A stretch of 64,000 nucleotides of DNA from Bacillota bacterium (lineage in GTDB: Bacteria; Bacillota; Bacilli; Paenibacillales; Paenibacillaceae), in the NCBI GenBank assembly GCA_023460795.1, contig JAEWPC010000059.1, positions 186,001-250,000 of the forward strand, given 5' to 3'. Shown piece by piece: positions 42,632-52,476 of this stretch. The position numbers and the translations under genes are program-made. The notes under the pieces are model-generated. The model made no database searches and was not told the DNA's origin. It saw only the letters and a program-made list of their open reading frames with translations. The stretch's first letter is position 1. Each line of letters begins with the position of its first letter.

Positions 42632-45600
42632 GTGAATACAAAACATTATAATTTTCAAAAGTTGACTCCAATAAAAAACGCTGATTTGACTATTTATGTG
42701 GATGCTTTAAACTTTGTATTTCAAGAATCTGATCTAAAGAATATTGCTGTAACTGGCCCCTATAGTGCCGGAAAGAGTAGCATTATTGAATCATATAAAA
42801 GCAAACAACCTAACAAGAAATTTCTAAATATTTCACTTGCTCATTTTGAATCTGTAGAGAATGGTTCTGCACGTATTGATACTGCACGTATTGATACTGC
42901 AGATTTTGAAGACATCCAAAGCAGCAATGCAACTCTTGAAGGCAAAATTCTCAATCAATTGATTCATCAAATTAATGCTAATAAAATTCCACAATCTCAA
43001 TTCAAGGTTAAGAGGAAGATATCTAAAATAAGGATTTGGCTCACTTCCTTATTATTTACGATCTTCATTTTAATGATGTCATACTTAATTGGTTTTAATA
43101 GTTGGCATCATTTTGTACAAAACTTATCTGATACTTGGTTAAAATCAAAGCTTTCTTTTTCGATCAAGGACAGCTCTCTTTTTTATGCTGGAGTCATTGG
43201 TATTTGCATTTTTATGTATGCTCTATATGGATTAATTAAAATTCAGTACAACAGAAACATGTTCAGAAAAGTAAGTGTGCAAGGAAATGAAATTGAGATA
43301 TTTGCAGATGCTGATGAGTCCTTTTTTGATAAATATCTTAATGAAGTTTTATATCTTTTTGAGAATGCCGAAGTTGAAGTTATTGTTTTCGAGGATATTG
43401 ATAGATTTAACAACAACCAAATATTTGAAAAGTTAAGAGAGATCAATTTACTAGTTAACAAAAAATCAAATAAAGTTATTCGGTTCCTCTATTTACTTCG
43501 TGATGATATTTTTGCATCGAAAGATCGTACAAAGTTTTTTGACTTTATCATTCCAATTGTTCCTGTTGTAGATGGTTCTAATTCATACGATCAATTTATT
43601 GCCCATTTTAAAGAAGCAAACATATTTAAAGATTTTGAAGAGAGCTTTTTACAAGGATTATCCCTTTACATTGATGACATGCGTATTTTAAAGAATATTT
43701 ATAATGAGTACATTATTTATCATGCTCGAATACAATCAACGGAGTTGAATTGCAACAGGCTTTTAGCAGTTGTCACATATAAAAATATCTTCCCAAGAGA
43801 TTTCAGCGAGTTACAAGTTGGAAAAGGCTTTGTCTACAATCTCTTTGAAAACAAGTCTAAATTCATTGAAGTAGAACTAAAAAGACTTGATACGGAAATC
43901 GAAAAGCACCAAAAAGAAATTAGAGCGGCGGAAAATGAAATGTTAGCTAGCATTGATGAATTGGATGCTAACTATTTTACTACTAATGTAGCTTTAAGAG
44001 TAAATGGGAACCATGAAAATACGTTTGCATCAAGAGCACTATTCATGAAGAAGATGAAGGAAAATCCAAATGACATTACATACATTTCCTACAACAATTA
44101 TGGAAATAGGACTCAAGTGAATTTCGATTATCAAACTGAGTATAATAAGTTGCTCCAAAATCCTGAATACGTTGAGAGAAAGAAAGCTCTAGAAAATAAA
44201 GCTTCTAATAAAATAGAAGATTTAAAAAGGGAAATCAGCAAAATTAACAAAAATAAGGTTGATACAGTAAGTAAAAAACTCTCAGAGATAATAACAAAAG
44301 AAAATATAAGTGAGATATTTAGTACCTCATATACGAACGAAATCGGAGAAGAATTTTCATACAGTGATGTTAAATCGAATAAGTACTTTCCTTTAATTAA
44401 ATTTTTAATTAGAAATGGTTATATTGATGAAACATATTCTGATTACATGACTTATTTCTACGAGTTTAGCTTAAGTAGAATAGATAAAATCTATTTGCGA
44501 AGTGTGACGGACGAAGTAGCAAAAGAATTTTCATATCAGTTAAAGGATCCAGTACTTGTTAACTCTCGATTGAAGGAAGTTGATTTTGAAAAAGAAGAAA
44601 TTTTAAACTTCGATTTGCTGGAATATCTTTTGGCATCTGGGCATAGTCACCTTAATGCCTTTATACTTCATTTGAAAAAGAACAACAGATTGGATTTTTT
44701 ATCGCAGTTTTGGAGCACTGGACGAGAAAAAGTTGCTTTAATCAAATCATTTAATCGAGAGTGGCGGCTTCTATGGGGGAGCATATTAAAAGACTCCCAC
44801 TTTACTGGCAGTCAAAAGCAAATATATGCTCTTGAAACCTTATACCATTCATCCGAAGAAGAAATACTATCACTCAATATTGAAAACTGTTTTGCAAGCT
44901 ATATTTCAAATAATGCAGACTTTCTAAATATTGAAGAGCCTAATATTCCAGTTATTGTTTCTAGGTTACATCTATTGAAAGTAAAGCTGGAACAGATTAA
45001 TTATTGTAATGCAAATAAAATGCTGTTTCAACAAGTGTATAAAGAGAATCTTTATGAGTTAAATTCTCACATAATTACATTGATTCTCAAAGAAATTTAT
45101 TGTTTGCCTGAAACTGAAGATTTTAAGCATAAAAACTTTACTCTTTTACTTTCTCGTCCACATGAGCCTCTAATAGCCTACGTAAGGGAAAAAATTCAGC
45201 AATACGTCAATGTAGTTCTTAATTATTGTGACGCAATTATTACAGATGAAGAGACTGCTGCACTAGAAATCATTAATAACCCTAGTGTGGATGTTAACTC
45301 TAAATTAACTTATATTAACTATCTCCAAACAGTAATAGAACAAATCGATAGTGTAGCTGAAAACGAGATGTGGCCCAGTTTGCTCCAACACCAAATCGTA
45401 CGGTACTCAGAAGATAACGTTATGCAGTACTATTTCAAACACTCACACAGTTTCGATGATGCACTAATTGAATTTATTAACGGTAATCCTGTGATTTTGG
45501 AAATAAATTATGATAGGATTAAAGCTAAGTTTGGAGAGACCGAGGTCTCATCACTGTATAAAGATATTGTATTGTGTGAAAGTTTATCAGACGAAAAGTA

Positions 45601-46384
45601 TGATTCTCTACTGAAGCAGCTTAATAGACAGTATAAGAAGTTTTCTTACAGCGGGATATCTGACAGTAAACTTAAAATACTAATTAAAAATAATGTGATT
45701 TTTATGAGTAAAGAAAATCTACTCTTTATGAGAGAAAATTACCCAAACCAGGTCATGGAATTTATATGTTCCAGTGTTGCTCGATACGTTAATGAAGTTA
45801 TTGAAGAGGAGGATTTTGAACTCACAGAACTTCTCTACTTATTAGAAAAGGGAATTCAAGAATCCTATAAACTTAGATTATTAGCCTTTGCATCTGCGCC
45901 GATCCAAATAAAAGGAAAAAGATATTCAGAAGAAGTTAAACTTCATATTCTAGAACATAACTTTAATAAGGAAGATATTCCCCATTTAATTAGTATTTAT
46001 AATACAGAAAGTTCAAATATGAGAGCTTGCATTGGTAGAATTAGTATAGAAAACATTGATCAAATCGTTGAGGAACAATATTCTGTCCCGTATAATCTTT
46101 TAGTCGAACTGCTAAAATCTGAAATTGAGAAAGAGAGTAAATACGAGTTGTTGATTTCTCATTTGGTTAATCTAAATGAGGAACAAGCAATTAATTGTCT
46201 TCAGATTTTGGGGACGAATGAACTTGTAACATTGTTTTTGGGGAAATGGCCTAAAATATCCAGAACTGCCGAAAATGAAAGGATACTTTCAAAGTTTAAA
46301 ATCAAAGGATGGATATCAGAATTCATTGTTGATAGTCATGATCCAAGTTGTTTTCGTGCTAGAGGTAGGAGAAGTCGTCGATAA
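42632..46384 (+). CDS. YobI-like membrane P-loop NTPase
   Basis: 1250 residues resembling the YobI family of large P-loop NTPases, allied to KAP/STAND-type conflict-system ATPases. Walker A GPYSAGKSSII (about 41-51), two transmembrane helices close together (about 133-153 and 182-205; LLFTIFILMMSYLIGF and VIGICIFMYALYGLI), Walker B VIVFEDIDRFNN (about 248-259), a sensor-like FLYLLRDDIF, then a coiled-coil stretch (about 415-450) and a long helical, repeat-like C-terminal half without known motifs. GTG start behind GAGGGGG. Such proteins are thought to sense and signal in biological conflicts; the effector, if any, is not evident. The extreme C-terminus is Arg-rich (RARGRRSRR). Strongly AT-rich. 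Confidence 0.8.
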   Translation: MNTKHYNFQKLTPIKNADLTIYVDALNFVFQESDLKNIAVTGPYSAGKSSIIESYKSKQPNKKFLNISLAHFESVENGSARIDTARIDTADFEDIQSSNATLEGKILNQLIHQINANKIPQSQFKVKRKISKIRIWLTSLLFTIFILMMSYLIGFNSWHHFVQNLSDTWLKSKLSFSIKDSSLFYAGVIGICIFMYALYGLIKIQYNRNMFRKVSVQGNEIEIFADADESFFDKYLNEVLYLFENAEVEVIVFEDIDRFNNNQIFEKLREINLLVNKKSNKVIRFLYLLRDDIFASKDRTKFFDFIIPIVPVVDGSNSYDQFIAHFKEANIFKDFEESFLQGLSLYIDDMRILKNIYNEYIIYHARIQSTELNCNRLLAVVTYKNIFPRDFSELQVGKGFVYNLFENKSKFIEVELKRLDTEIEKHQKEIRAAENEMLASIDELDANYFTTNVALRVNGNHENTFASRALFMKKMKENPNDITYISYNNYGNRTQVNFDYQTEYNKLLQNPEYVERKKALENKASNKIEDLKREISKINKNKVDTVSKKLSEIITKENISEIFSTSYTNEIGEEFSYSDVKSNKYFPLIKFLIRNGYIDETYSDYMTYFYEFSLSRIDKIYLRSVTDEVAKEFSYQLKDPVLVNSRLKEVDFEKEEILNFDLLEYLLASGHSHLNAFILHLKKNNRLDFLSQFWSTGREKVALIKSFNREWRLLWGSILKDSHFTGSQKQIYALETLYHSSEEEILSLNIENCFASYISNNADFLNIEEPNIPVIVSRLHLLKVKLEQINYCNANKMLFQQVYKENLYELNSHIITLILKEIYCLPETEDFKHKNFTLLLSRPHEPLIAYVREKIQQYVNVVLNYCDAIITDEETAALEIINNPSVDVNSKLTYINYLQTVIEQIDSVAENEMWPSLLQHQIVRYSEDNVMQYYFKHSHSFDDALIEFINGNPVILEINYDRIKAKFGETEVSSLYKDIVLCESLSDEKYDSLLKQLNRQYKKFSYSGISDSKLKILIKNNVIFMSKENLLFMRENYPNQVMEFICSSVARYVNEVIEEEDFELTELLYLLEKGIQESYKLRLLAFASAPIQIKGKRYSEEVKLHILEHNFNKEDIPHLISIYNTESSNMRACIGRISIENIDQIVEEQYSVPYNLLVELLKSEIEKESKYELLISHLVNLNEEQAINCLQILGTNELVTLFLGKWPKISRTAENERILSKFKIKGWISEFIVDSHDPSCFRARGRRSRR

Positions 46385-46453
46385 TTACAAGCCTAAACTA
46401 TAATTCATATGATTCACCTAAGCTTGACGAAAAAAATTAAAGAAAATACTGCT

Positions 46454-46753
46454 GTTTTTGTCGATTCTTCGAAGCATTACAATCAAAAACGGGGGAGGGG
46501 GAAGGTCTTAAATCAATGGATTAGCGCCTGAGGTGGGAGTTTTTAAGTTCTTACCTGTCGGTGACAACAATACCCTTAACCCGAACCTTATGAACAAACG
46601 GCTTGCCCGCTGTTGATTCACAGGCCGCTGGGCGGTTTACAGCCTTTCTAGACGTTGGAGACAGAATATCTCTCAAACAGAATATCTGTCAAACAGAATT
46701 GAAAGGCTGCAATCCACTCCTGCGGGGGAATTAACTTGTGGGCAAGCCGTTTG
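46454..46753. repeat. Right inverted-repeat arm with internal long hairpin
   Basis: Reverse-complement copy of the left arm, from TTTTTGTCGATTCTTCGAAG to GGGCAAGCCGTTTG. The hairpin tip differs: GACAGAATATCTCTCAAACA is followed by a second CAGAATATCTGTCAAACAGA unit, a local expansion absent on the left. The remaining part of the 675-bp gap to the chemoreceptor gene holds a doubtful short frame and a terminator. Confidence 0.88.
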
Positions 46754-46793
46754 CCGGGTTGTCTAGATATATAGCTGTTTAAAAAGACAGACA

Positions 46794-46997
46794 ATGTTAC
46801 GTTCAGTTGGGGCTATCGGAGACAATTTATCTAGAATTGAAGATAGATCAAAATTGAATGAACTTCTTGAAATTGTTCATAACAAAGAGCGTGGGATTGA
46901 TAGGCAGAACGTCTTCTGCAACAATTGCGAATATTCGGAGTTTTACAATCGCCGGTCCTCGACCGCTTCCAATGTGTTCGATTTGTTTTTCGGATAG
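46794..46997 (+). CDS. Doubtful short frame at the island edge
   Basis: 67 codons starting MLRSVGAIGDNLSRIEDRSK with a C-x2-C pair (VFCNNCEY) and ending against a terminator. No clear ribosome site and no family recognised. It may be a truncated gene left at the junction between the island and the GC-rich chromosome. Confidence 0.3.
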   Translation: MLRSVGAIGDNLSRIEDRSKLNELLEIVHNKERGIDRQNVFCNNCEYSEFYNRRSSTASNVFDLFFG

Positions 46998-47035
46998 AAA
47001 AAGTGCTGTCCCGCGAAAGGGACAGCACTTTTGTT
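46998..47035 (-). terminator. Bidirectional terminator at the island/chromosome junction
   Basis: AAAAGTGCTGTCC / GGGACAGCACTTTT perfect stem with loop CGCGAAA, 25 bp past the chemoreceptor stop. Confidence 0.85.
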
Positions 47036-47059
47036 TATTCAGGACATCAACTTCTTCCG

Positions 47060-49036
47060 TTATTCCCCCGCCTTGAACCCCATTAGCGTCTGCTGCAGCG
47101 CGCCCGACAAACCTTCAAGCTCCTTGGCGATGTCGACGACCTCTTGGCTCGATTGAAGCTGCCCGGTGCTTAACGCCGCAACTTGCTCGGACGTGGCCGA
47201 CGCTTCCTCCGAGAAGCTGCTGACGCTTGCGATCGAGGCGTTCAGCTGCCGCTGCTTCTCGCCGAGCTTACCAACGTCCTGCCTGATCCGTTCTACGAGC
47301 AGAGCGAACGCTTCGGACTTCTCGTAGACGGACGCGAAGAGCTCTCCCGCCGTTCTCACCGAATCGATCTGGGACCGCAGCAGCGGAAGCGCGGTCTTCA
47401 ACGCGTTTACGGTCAGCGCGATCTCCTCTTGAATCGCATCGGTCATCTCGTGCACGGTCGCGATCGACTCGTTCGTCTGGTCCGACAAGTGGCCCATCTC
47501 CGACGCGATGACTTTGAAGCCGCCGCTCGAGGATCCCGACCTTGCCGCTTCGATCCCCGCGTTAAGCGACAATATTTTCGAATCCTTCGTTATTTTATTT
47601 AATAGTCCCAGAATGCGCTGCATCGCTTCCGTGCTCTGTTCCAGCCGTCCGACCCGCCCGACGAGATGATCGATCGATTGCTCCGATTCGATCGTGCCAG
47701 AGACGGTCTGCTCCATGAACCGCTTGCCGTCGGAGGACGCCGATTTCACCTCGAGCGACGACTCGTTGATCCGATCGGTCGCTAGAACGACGCTGTCCAA
47801 ATCGCCGTTCATCGAATCGACGATATGATGAACGGTCTCGGCTTCGGAGGCCAGCTGCGCCGAGCCCTCCGCGATTTCGTTCGTCGCGATCGAGATTTCG
47901 CTTGCGGCGGTCGCGGTTTGCTGCGATACCCCGAGCAGAACGCCGGACGTCTGAAGCACTTGGCTCGCGGAGCTGCGCGTCTGGTCGATGAGACGCGTCA
48001 TTTGCTCCATCATTCGGTTGAAGCTGTCCGCCACCTCGCCGATCTCGTCGCGTCTTCGCAGCTTCGTTCTAACCGATAGGTTGCCGTTTGCTCCTTCGTT
48101 CAACATCCCGCGAATATGCAGGAGAGGTTTACCGACGTGCAGAATGATTAGATAACCTAAACCGATGGCGAGGGCTGCGGCAATGAGGCACATGACGATC
48201 GTCAGATCGCGAATCGACTTCGTATCGGCGACAAGCTCCGATAGAGGCGCAATGCCGGCTAACGTCCAAGAAGTTCTTGGCAGCGGCTCGGAGACGACGA
48301 GATGATCGTCTCTCCACGGCTCGGGCGAGAACGATTGCCCGATATAGTCGGCTGCCGACGATAACAGCACGATGCCCTTAGCGTCCGTAATCAACATGCT
48401 CGAGCTTTCGCTGAACTTGACCGAGCCGAGCGTCTGCGAGAGCAGCTCGGCGTCGATCTCGAAGACGATCATCGACTTGCCGATCATGCGGGCTAGCGCG
48501 AACACGCTGCCTTTGGCCATGCCGGTATATCCGTTGTCCTTGGGCGGAAGCCACAGCGCTTTGCCTTTAAGCTCCGTCGTGTCGGCGTACCACTGCGCTT
48601 TGCGGTCAATCGGAATCAACCCCGTGGAGATGGAATTCACCGTCTCGTTCACGTTCACGGTATCGAGCAGCGTGATCGACTTGATGAACGTATTCGTACG
48701 GGCAAGCTGGTTCAGCGTATCCTGCAAATCCGCTTTGCCGCGAACTTTGCCTTCGGCGTCCGCGTTCGGGTTGAAGATCGCGGACAAGCTTTCTTGCAAA
48801 TCTCTGCCGGTGGAAAATTGGAGCGACATATCCTCGAACGGTTTGAGCATGAGCCCGATTTTATCCGCTGATTCCTTCACGGTTTGCTGGGACACGGATT
48901 CCATCTGGCCCGCGATGATCGATTGGGATTTGTTGTAGGAGATCATGCCTACGAGTAGTACGGATACGAGAGTAGATGCGAATAAGAGCAAGAAAAGCTT
49001 GGTTCCGACCGAACGCAGCATTGTCACGCCATACAT
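47060..49036 (-). CDS. Methyl-accepting chemotaxis protein
   Basis: 658 residues: transmembrane helix (about 12-32), extracellular dCache-like sensor (about 40-285), second transmembrane helix (about 290-312), HAMP (about 313-368, with RRRDEIGEVADSFNRMMEQM), then the signalling domain with hairpin tip KITKDSKILSLNAGIEAARS, next GFKVIASEMGHLSDQT. The canonical tip E-I-x-x-I-T-x-I-A-x-Q-T-N-L-L-A-L-N-A is altered (K-I-T-K-D-S-K-I-L-S-L-N-A), as in the atypical receptors common in Paenibacillus. Start either ATG 49036 or 49021; ribosome site spacing is poor for both. It transduces an extracellular ligand signal to CheA. Confidence 0.9.
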   Translation of the reverse strand: MYGVTMLRSVGTKLFLLLFASTLVSVLLVGMISYNKSQSIIAGQMESVSQQTVKESADKIGLMLKPFEDMSLQFSTGRDLQESLSAIFNPNADAEGKVRGKADLQDTLNQLARTNTFIKSITLLDTVNVNETVNSISTGLIPIDRKAQWYADTTELKGKALWLPPKDNGYTGMAKGSVFALARMIGKSMIVFEIDAELLSQTLGSVKFSESSSMLITDAKGIVLLSSAADYIGQSFSPEPWRDDHLVVSEPLPRTSWTLAGIAPLSELVADTKSIRDLTIVMCLIAAALAIGLGYLIILHVGKPLLHIRGMLNEGANGNLSVRTKLRRRDEIGEVADSFNRMMEQMTRLIDQTRSSASQVLQTSGVLLGVSQQTATAASEISIATNEIAEGSAQLASEAETVHHIVDSMNGDLDSVVLATDRINESSLEVKSASSDGKRFMEQTVSGTIESEQSIDHLVGRVGRLEQSTEAMQRILGLLNKITKDSKILSLNAGIEAARSGSSSGGFKVIASEMGHLSDQTNESIATVHEMTDAIQEEIALTVNALKTALPLLRSQIDSVRTAGELFASVYEKSEAFALLVERIRQDVGKLGEKQRQLNASIASVSSFSEEASATSEQVAALSTGQLQSSQEVVDIAKELEGLSGALQQTLMGFKAGE

Positions 49037-49213
49037 CCCCTTAATCGTGATTGGTTCTATCTATACCAATCATTGTAAACGGTGATAGATTCGTGATAAT
49101 GTGTCGTTCTACGCAAATGATGTGCGCTTGTACGAGAATGCGTCAGGAAGCTCCACAATTTTTCTAGCAAGCCGTAATAATAGAGGTAGAGATATCCGAC
49201 GGGGGGACCCAAG

Positions 49214-51022
49214 GTGAAGGCATCGATTAGAAATCCCTTGACGAAGATGAACGTCAAACAGCAGCTGATCCTGCTGTTCCTCGTGCTGGTCAGCCCGGTG
49301 TTCATCTTGAACTGGTACGCGAACTTGATGGCAGAACGGATCCTAACGACACAGGTCACGGGAGCGTACGAGGAGCTGAACAAGCAGAATCACTTTCTGA
49401 TTAACCGGGATATCGACACGATCAACCGGATTATGTCGACGATCATTCAGAACCCGGTCACCCAAAGCATGATCGTCGAGAAGGGCGACGAGGAGATCGA
49501 TCTCGTCCGCAAATACTCCGACATGACCAAGCTGCTTCGCAGCAATTCGGTGGGCATTTTCGGCGGGGAAGCCGTCTATTATCTCTTATTCGTGTTCGAT
49601 CCGAACGACCGGTTCGGCTTCGCACCGAAAAATATAAACATCGACAAGTTGGACACCTCGTCCAACGTGTTCTATTATTCCGAAACCAACAAACTGCCGT
49701 GGATGGATGCGGCGCTGGAGCAGAAGGGCAAAGGCGTGCTCGCTTACATCGACAACCTCGGGCCGAAGTCGGACCAGAGGACGCTCGCGTACATGCGCGT
49801 CGTTAACAACATCTCCCGCGGCAACAGCGTCATCGGCATTCTCGTCGCGACGAAGATGGAGAAGAAGATCGAAGAGTCCTTCAGTACGGTATCGCTTCCG
49901 GTAGGCGGAGAGATGTATTTGACGGATTGGAACAACCTCGTGCTGTCCTCGACGACCGACTTGAACGGACGAACGCTAAGTCTCCCGGGGCCGATCGAAG
50001 ACGAGACCGAATTCGAAAACACGACAAGCCTGATTTCGGACGGGTACATCTATGTCGCCCATACGAGATACGCGCAACAGCAAAAGCTCATTTATAAAAT
50101 ACCGGCCAAATCGCTGCTTCAGAAGCAGAACGAGCTGAAGCGGGTCATTCAGCTCATCTCGATCGTGTACTCGTTGTTCGCGCTCGTCGTCATGATGTAT
50201 TTCTGGCGCTCGCTCATGAATCCGTTGCAGAAGCTGGCGACGTTCGCGCGATCGTACGAGCCGGGGAAACCGCTGAAGAAGATGCCGCAGCGAGAGAGGA
50301 ACGACGAAGTCGGCGTGCTTATCCATTCGGTGCATAGCATGACGCATAGGCTTAACGACATGATTCACGATCAATATTTGATGGAGATCAAACAGAAGGA
50401 GTCTCAGCTGCAATTGCTCTATCAGCAAATCAATCCGCATCTTCTCTATAACACGCTCGAGAGCATTTACTGGAAGAGCTCGCTCGAAGGGAATACGGGG
50501 TCGGCGGAGATGATCAAGGAGCTGTCGAAGCTGATGCGGATCAGCCTCAGCCGGGGCCGCGAGCTGATCGCGATCAAGGACGAGCTCGAACACGCGAGCG
50601 CATACGCGAGCTTGCAGCAGAAGCGTTACGAATACGGATTCAAGATCGAATGGCGCATCGACGACGACACGCTCGCATACGAGATCCCGAAGATCACGCT
50701 TCAGCCGCTCATCGAGAACGCGATCATCCACGGCGTGATGAACATGGGAGAGGATGGCGAAATCACCGTCTCTACCAAGAAGCTGACCGATTCAATCCGA
50801 ATTACGGTCGAGGACAACGGCTACAAGGAAGTCGATTACAAAGCGATCAACCGAATGCTCGTGGACGCGGATTCTACCTCCGGATACGGCATTCGCAACG
50901 TGCAGCAGCGCATCCAGCTGCATTTCGGCGACCAATACGGGCTGGTCTACGAACCTAGAGAAACCGAGGGAACAAGGGTAATCATGACCTTGCCGTTGCG
51001 CATGCAGTCAAGCACGGACTAA
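49214..51022 (+). CDS. YesM-type sensor histidine kinase
   Basis: 602 residues: transmembrane helices at about 18-38 and 305-325 flank an extracellular dCache-like sensor; then HAMP (about 330-380), a His_kinase domain of the LytS/YesM class with QQINPHLLYNTLESIYW (His about 408) and HATPase_c (N box LIENAIIHGV, then GYGIRNVQQRIQLHFG). It should sense an oligosaccharide outside and phosphorylate the YesN-type regulator encoded 31 bp downstream. GTG start behind GGGGGG. Confidence 0.94.
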   Translation: MKASIRNPLTKMNVKQQLILLFLVLVSPVFILNWYANLMAERILTTQVTGAYEELNKQNHFLINRDIDTINRIMSTIIQNPVTQSMIVEKGDEEIDLVRKYSDMTKLLRSNSVGIFGGEAVYYLLFVFDPNDRFGFAPKNINIDKLDTSSNVFYYSETNKLPWMDAALEQKGKGVLAYIDNLGPKSDQRTLAYMRVVNNISRGNSVIGILVATKMEKKIEESFSTVSLPVGGEMYLTDWNNLVLSSTTDLNGRTLSLPGPIEDETEFENTTSLISDGYIYVAHTRYAQQQKLIYKIPAKSLLQKQNELKRVIQLISIVYSLFALVVMMYFWRSLMNPLQKLATFARSYEPGKPLKKMPQRERNDEVGVLIHSVHSMTHRLNDMIHDQYLMEIKQKESQLQLLYQQINPHLLYNTLESIYWKSSLEGNTGSAEMIKELSKLMRISLSRGRELIAIKDELEHASAYASLQQKRYEYGFKIEWRIDDDTLAYEIPKITLQPLIENAIIHGVMNMGEDGEITVSTKKLTDSIRITVEDNGYKEVDYKAINRMLVDADSTSGYGIRNVQQRIQLHFGDQYGLVYEPRETEGTRVIMTLPLRMQSSTD

Positions 51023-51053
51023 CCATAAACCTACTTCAAGGAGGCAACTTCTC

Positions 51054-52382
51054 ATGTACAACATTCTCATTGTCGACGACGAACCGCTCATTTGCCGCGG
51101 GTTAGCCAGCTTATTGAACGCCTCCGGACTGAATATCGAACATATTTATACCGCGCACAACGGATACGAAGCGCTGGATTACTTGCGGATGGAAAATATC
51201 GATCTGCTCGTAACCGACATCCAGATGGGCTCGATGAGCGGGATCGAACTGATGCAGCAAGCCAAAATCATCAAGCCTTGGGTTCAAGTCATCATCATAT
51301 CGGCGCACGAGACGTTCCAATACGCCCAATTGGCGATCCGGCTCGGGGCGAAAGACTATCTCATCAAGCCGCTTAACAGCGAACAATTCCTCGGCTCGGT
51401 CAGACACGTGCTCCTGCATATGGACAAGCCGGCGCAGGATCAGGACCAGCTCATGTCCGATCTGCGCGAGCATTTTCACCTGTCGACGCCTAACCCGAAG
51501 CGCACGGAGCTGCTCAACCGGCTCCTGGACGAGCAAGTCGATGATCGAGGCGATCTCGTCGCCGAGTTGTCCAACATACACGACATCCACCTATCCGGGC
51601 CGTACTTCGCCGTCATCAAGCTTCGGCTCGATCTGTCGTCCGGAGGCCGCGGCGTAGCGGGCAAAGACGGCCAGCTGCTGCAGTACGCCGTGCTCAACAT
51701 CGTAAGCGAGCTGCTAGGCCGAGAATGGGACCATCAAGCGTTCTATTCCGAAGGCAACGAGGTCGGAATCATCGTGCAATGGGACGAGTCCAAGTACGGC
51801 GATTCGAGCGTCGATAAGATCAATCAGCTCGAGATGATCGGGCGAAGCTTGCATTTTAACGTCCATAAATTCCTCGGCTTCCAATGCGTCGTCGGCATCA
51901 GCCATATCCTTAGAGGCCACGCGTTCCTGGGCGAGCTCGGCAAGCAGGCGGCCAAGGCGATGCTCTGGCAGCGCCAACACAAGGACCACCATGTGTTCTA
52001 TTACGGAGACTTCAAGTGGGGCGTCTTGTCGGAGGAGGAGCCCTCCGAAGAGGAGATGGCTGCGCAGAACAACCTGATCGTCGAGCGGGCGACCGAATAC
52101 ATTCATCGGAACTACGCGCAGAAAGGGCTGACGCTTAACGAAGTCGCGCAGAAAAACCACGTCAGTCCGAACTATCTCAGTTATCTTTTCAAGAAAAATA
52201 CGGGCTTTAACCTATGGGAATACGTGATCAAGCTGCGCATGGAGGAGAGCAAGCGGCTGATCCTGCATTCCGATCTGCGCCGTTACGAAATCGCCGAGCG
52301 CGTCGGTTACGAATCCCCGGAGCACTTTAGCAAAATTTTCAAGAAGTATTTCGGGATCAGCCCTAGCGAGATGAAGAAGTAA
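51054..52382 (+). CDS. YesN-type AraC-family response regulator
   Basis: 442 residues: receiver domain with DDE at 8-10, phospho-acceptor Asp55 (VTDIQMG), Ser/Thr in IIISAHE and Lys in DYLIKPL; a variable middle; C-terminal AraC helix-turn-helix pair (about 340-440; LTLNEVAQKNHVSPNYLSYL, next IAERVGYESPEHFSKIFKKY). AAGGAGG precedes the ATG. It probably activates the sugar ABC transporter genes that follow. Confidence 0.95.
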   Translation: MYNILIVDDEPLICRGLASLLNASGLNIEHIYTAHNGYEALDYLRMENIDLLVTDIQMGSMSGIELMQQAKIIKPWVQVIIISAHETFQYAQLAIRLGAKDYLIKPLNSEQFLGSVRHVLLHMDKPAQDQDQLMSDLREHFHLSTPNPKRTELLNRLLDEQVDDRGDLVAELSNIHDIHLSGPYFAVIKLRLDLSSGGRGVAGKDGQLLQYAVLNIVSELLGREWDHQAFYSEGNEVGIIVQWDESKYGDSSVDKINQLEMIGRSLHFNVHKFLGFQCVVGISHILRGHAFLGELGKQAAKAMLWQRQHKDHHVFYYGDFKWGVLSEEEPSEEEMAAQNNLIVERATEYIHRNYAQKGLTLNEVAQKNHVSPNYLSYLFKKNTGFNLWEYVIKLRMEESKRLILHSDLRRYEIAERVGYESPEHFSKIFKKYFGISPSEMKK

Positions 52383-52476
52383 GATCGCCTATCATCCGAA
52401 TAGAACTGCACATGTTCACGAACGGCCGCTCCTTCTACAATGATGGAAGATAGAAAAAGGAATGAGGGACATCTAT

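Larger units (their letters stand above)
41112..46753. mobile_element. Putative cassette bounded by about 290-bp inverted repeats
   Basis: The left arm 41112-41396 and right arm 46454-46753 are imperfect inverted copies enclosing a membrane-protein gene, a tiny frame and a YobI-like NTPase gene. No transposase or recombinase lies inside, so movement would need help in trans; alternatively two copies of a genomic repeat happen to flank the genes. The cassette is AT-rich and lies within the accessory island. Confidence 0.45.

Noticed and set aside
46794..46834. Duplicated start of the chemoreceptor gene (shared MLRSVG)
   Set aside because: Similarity is limited to six residues and the DNA differs; probably chance.
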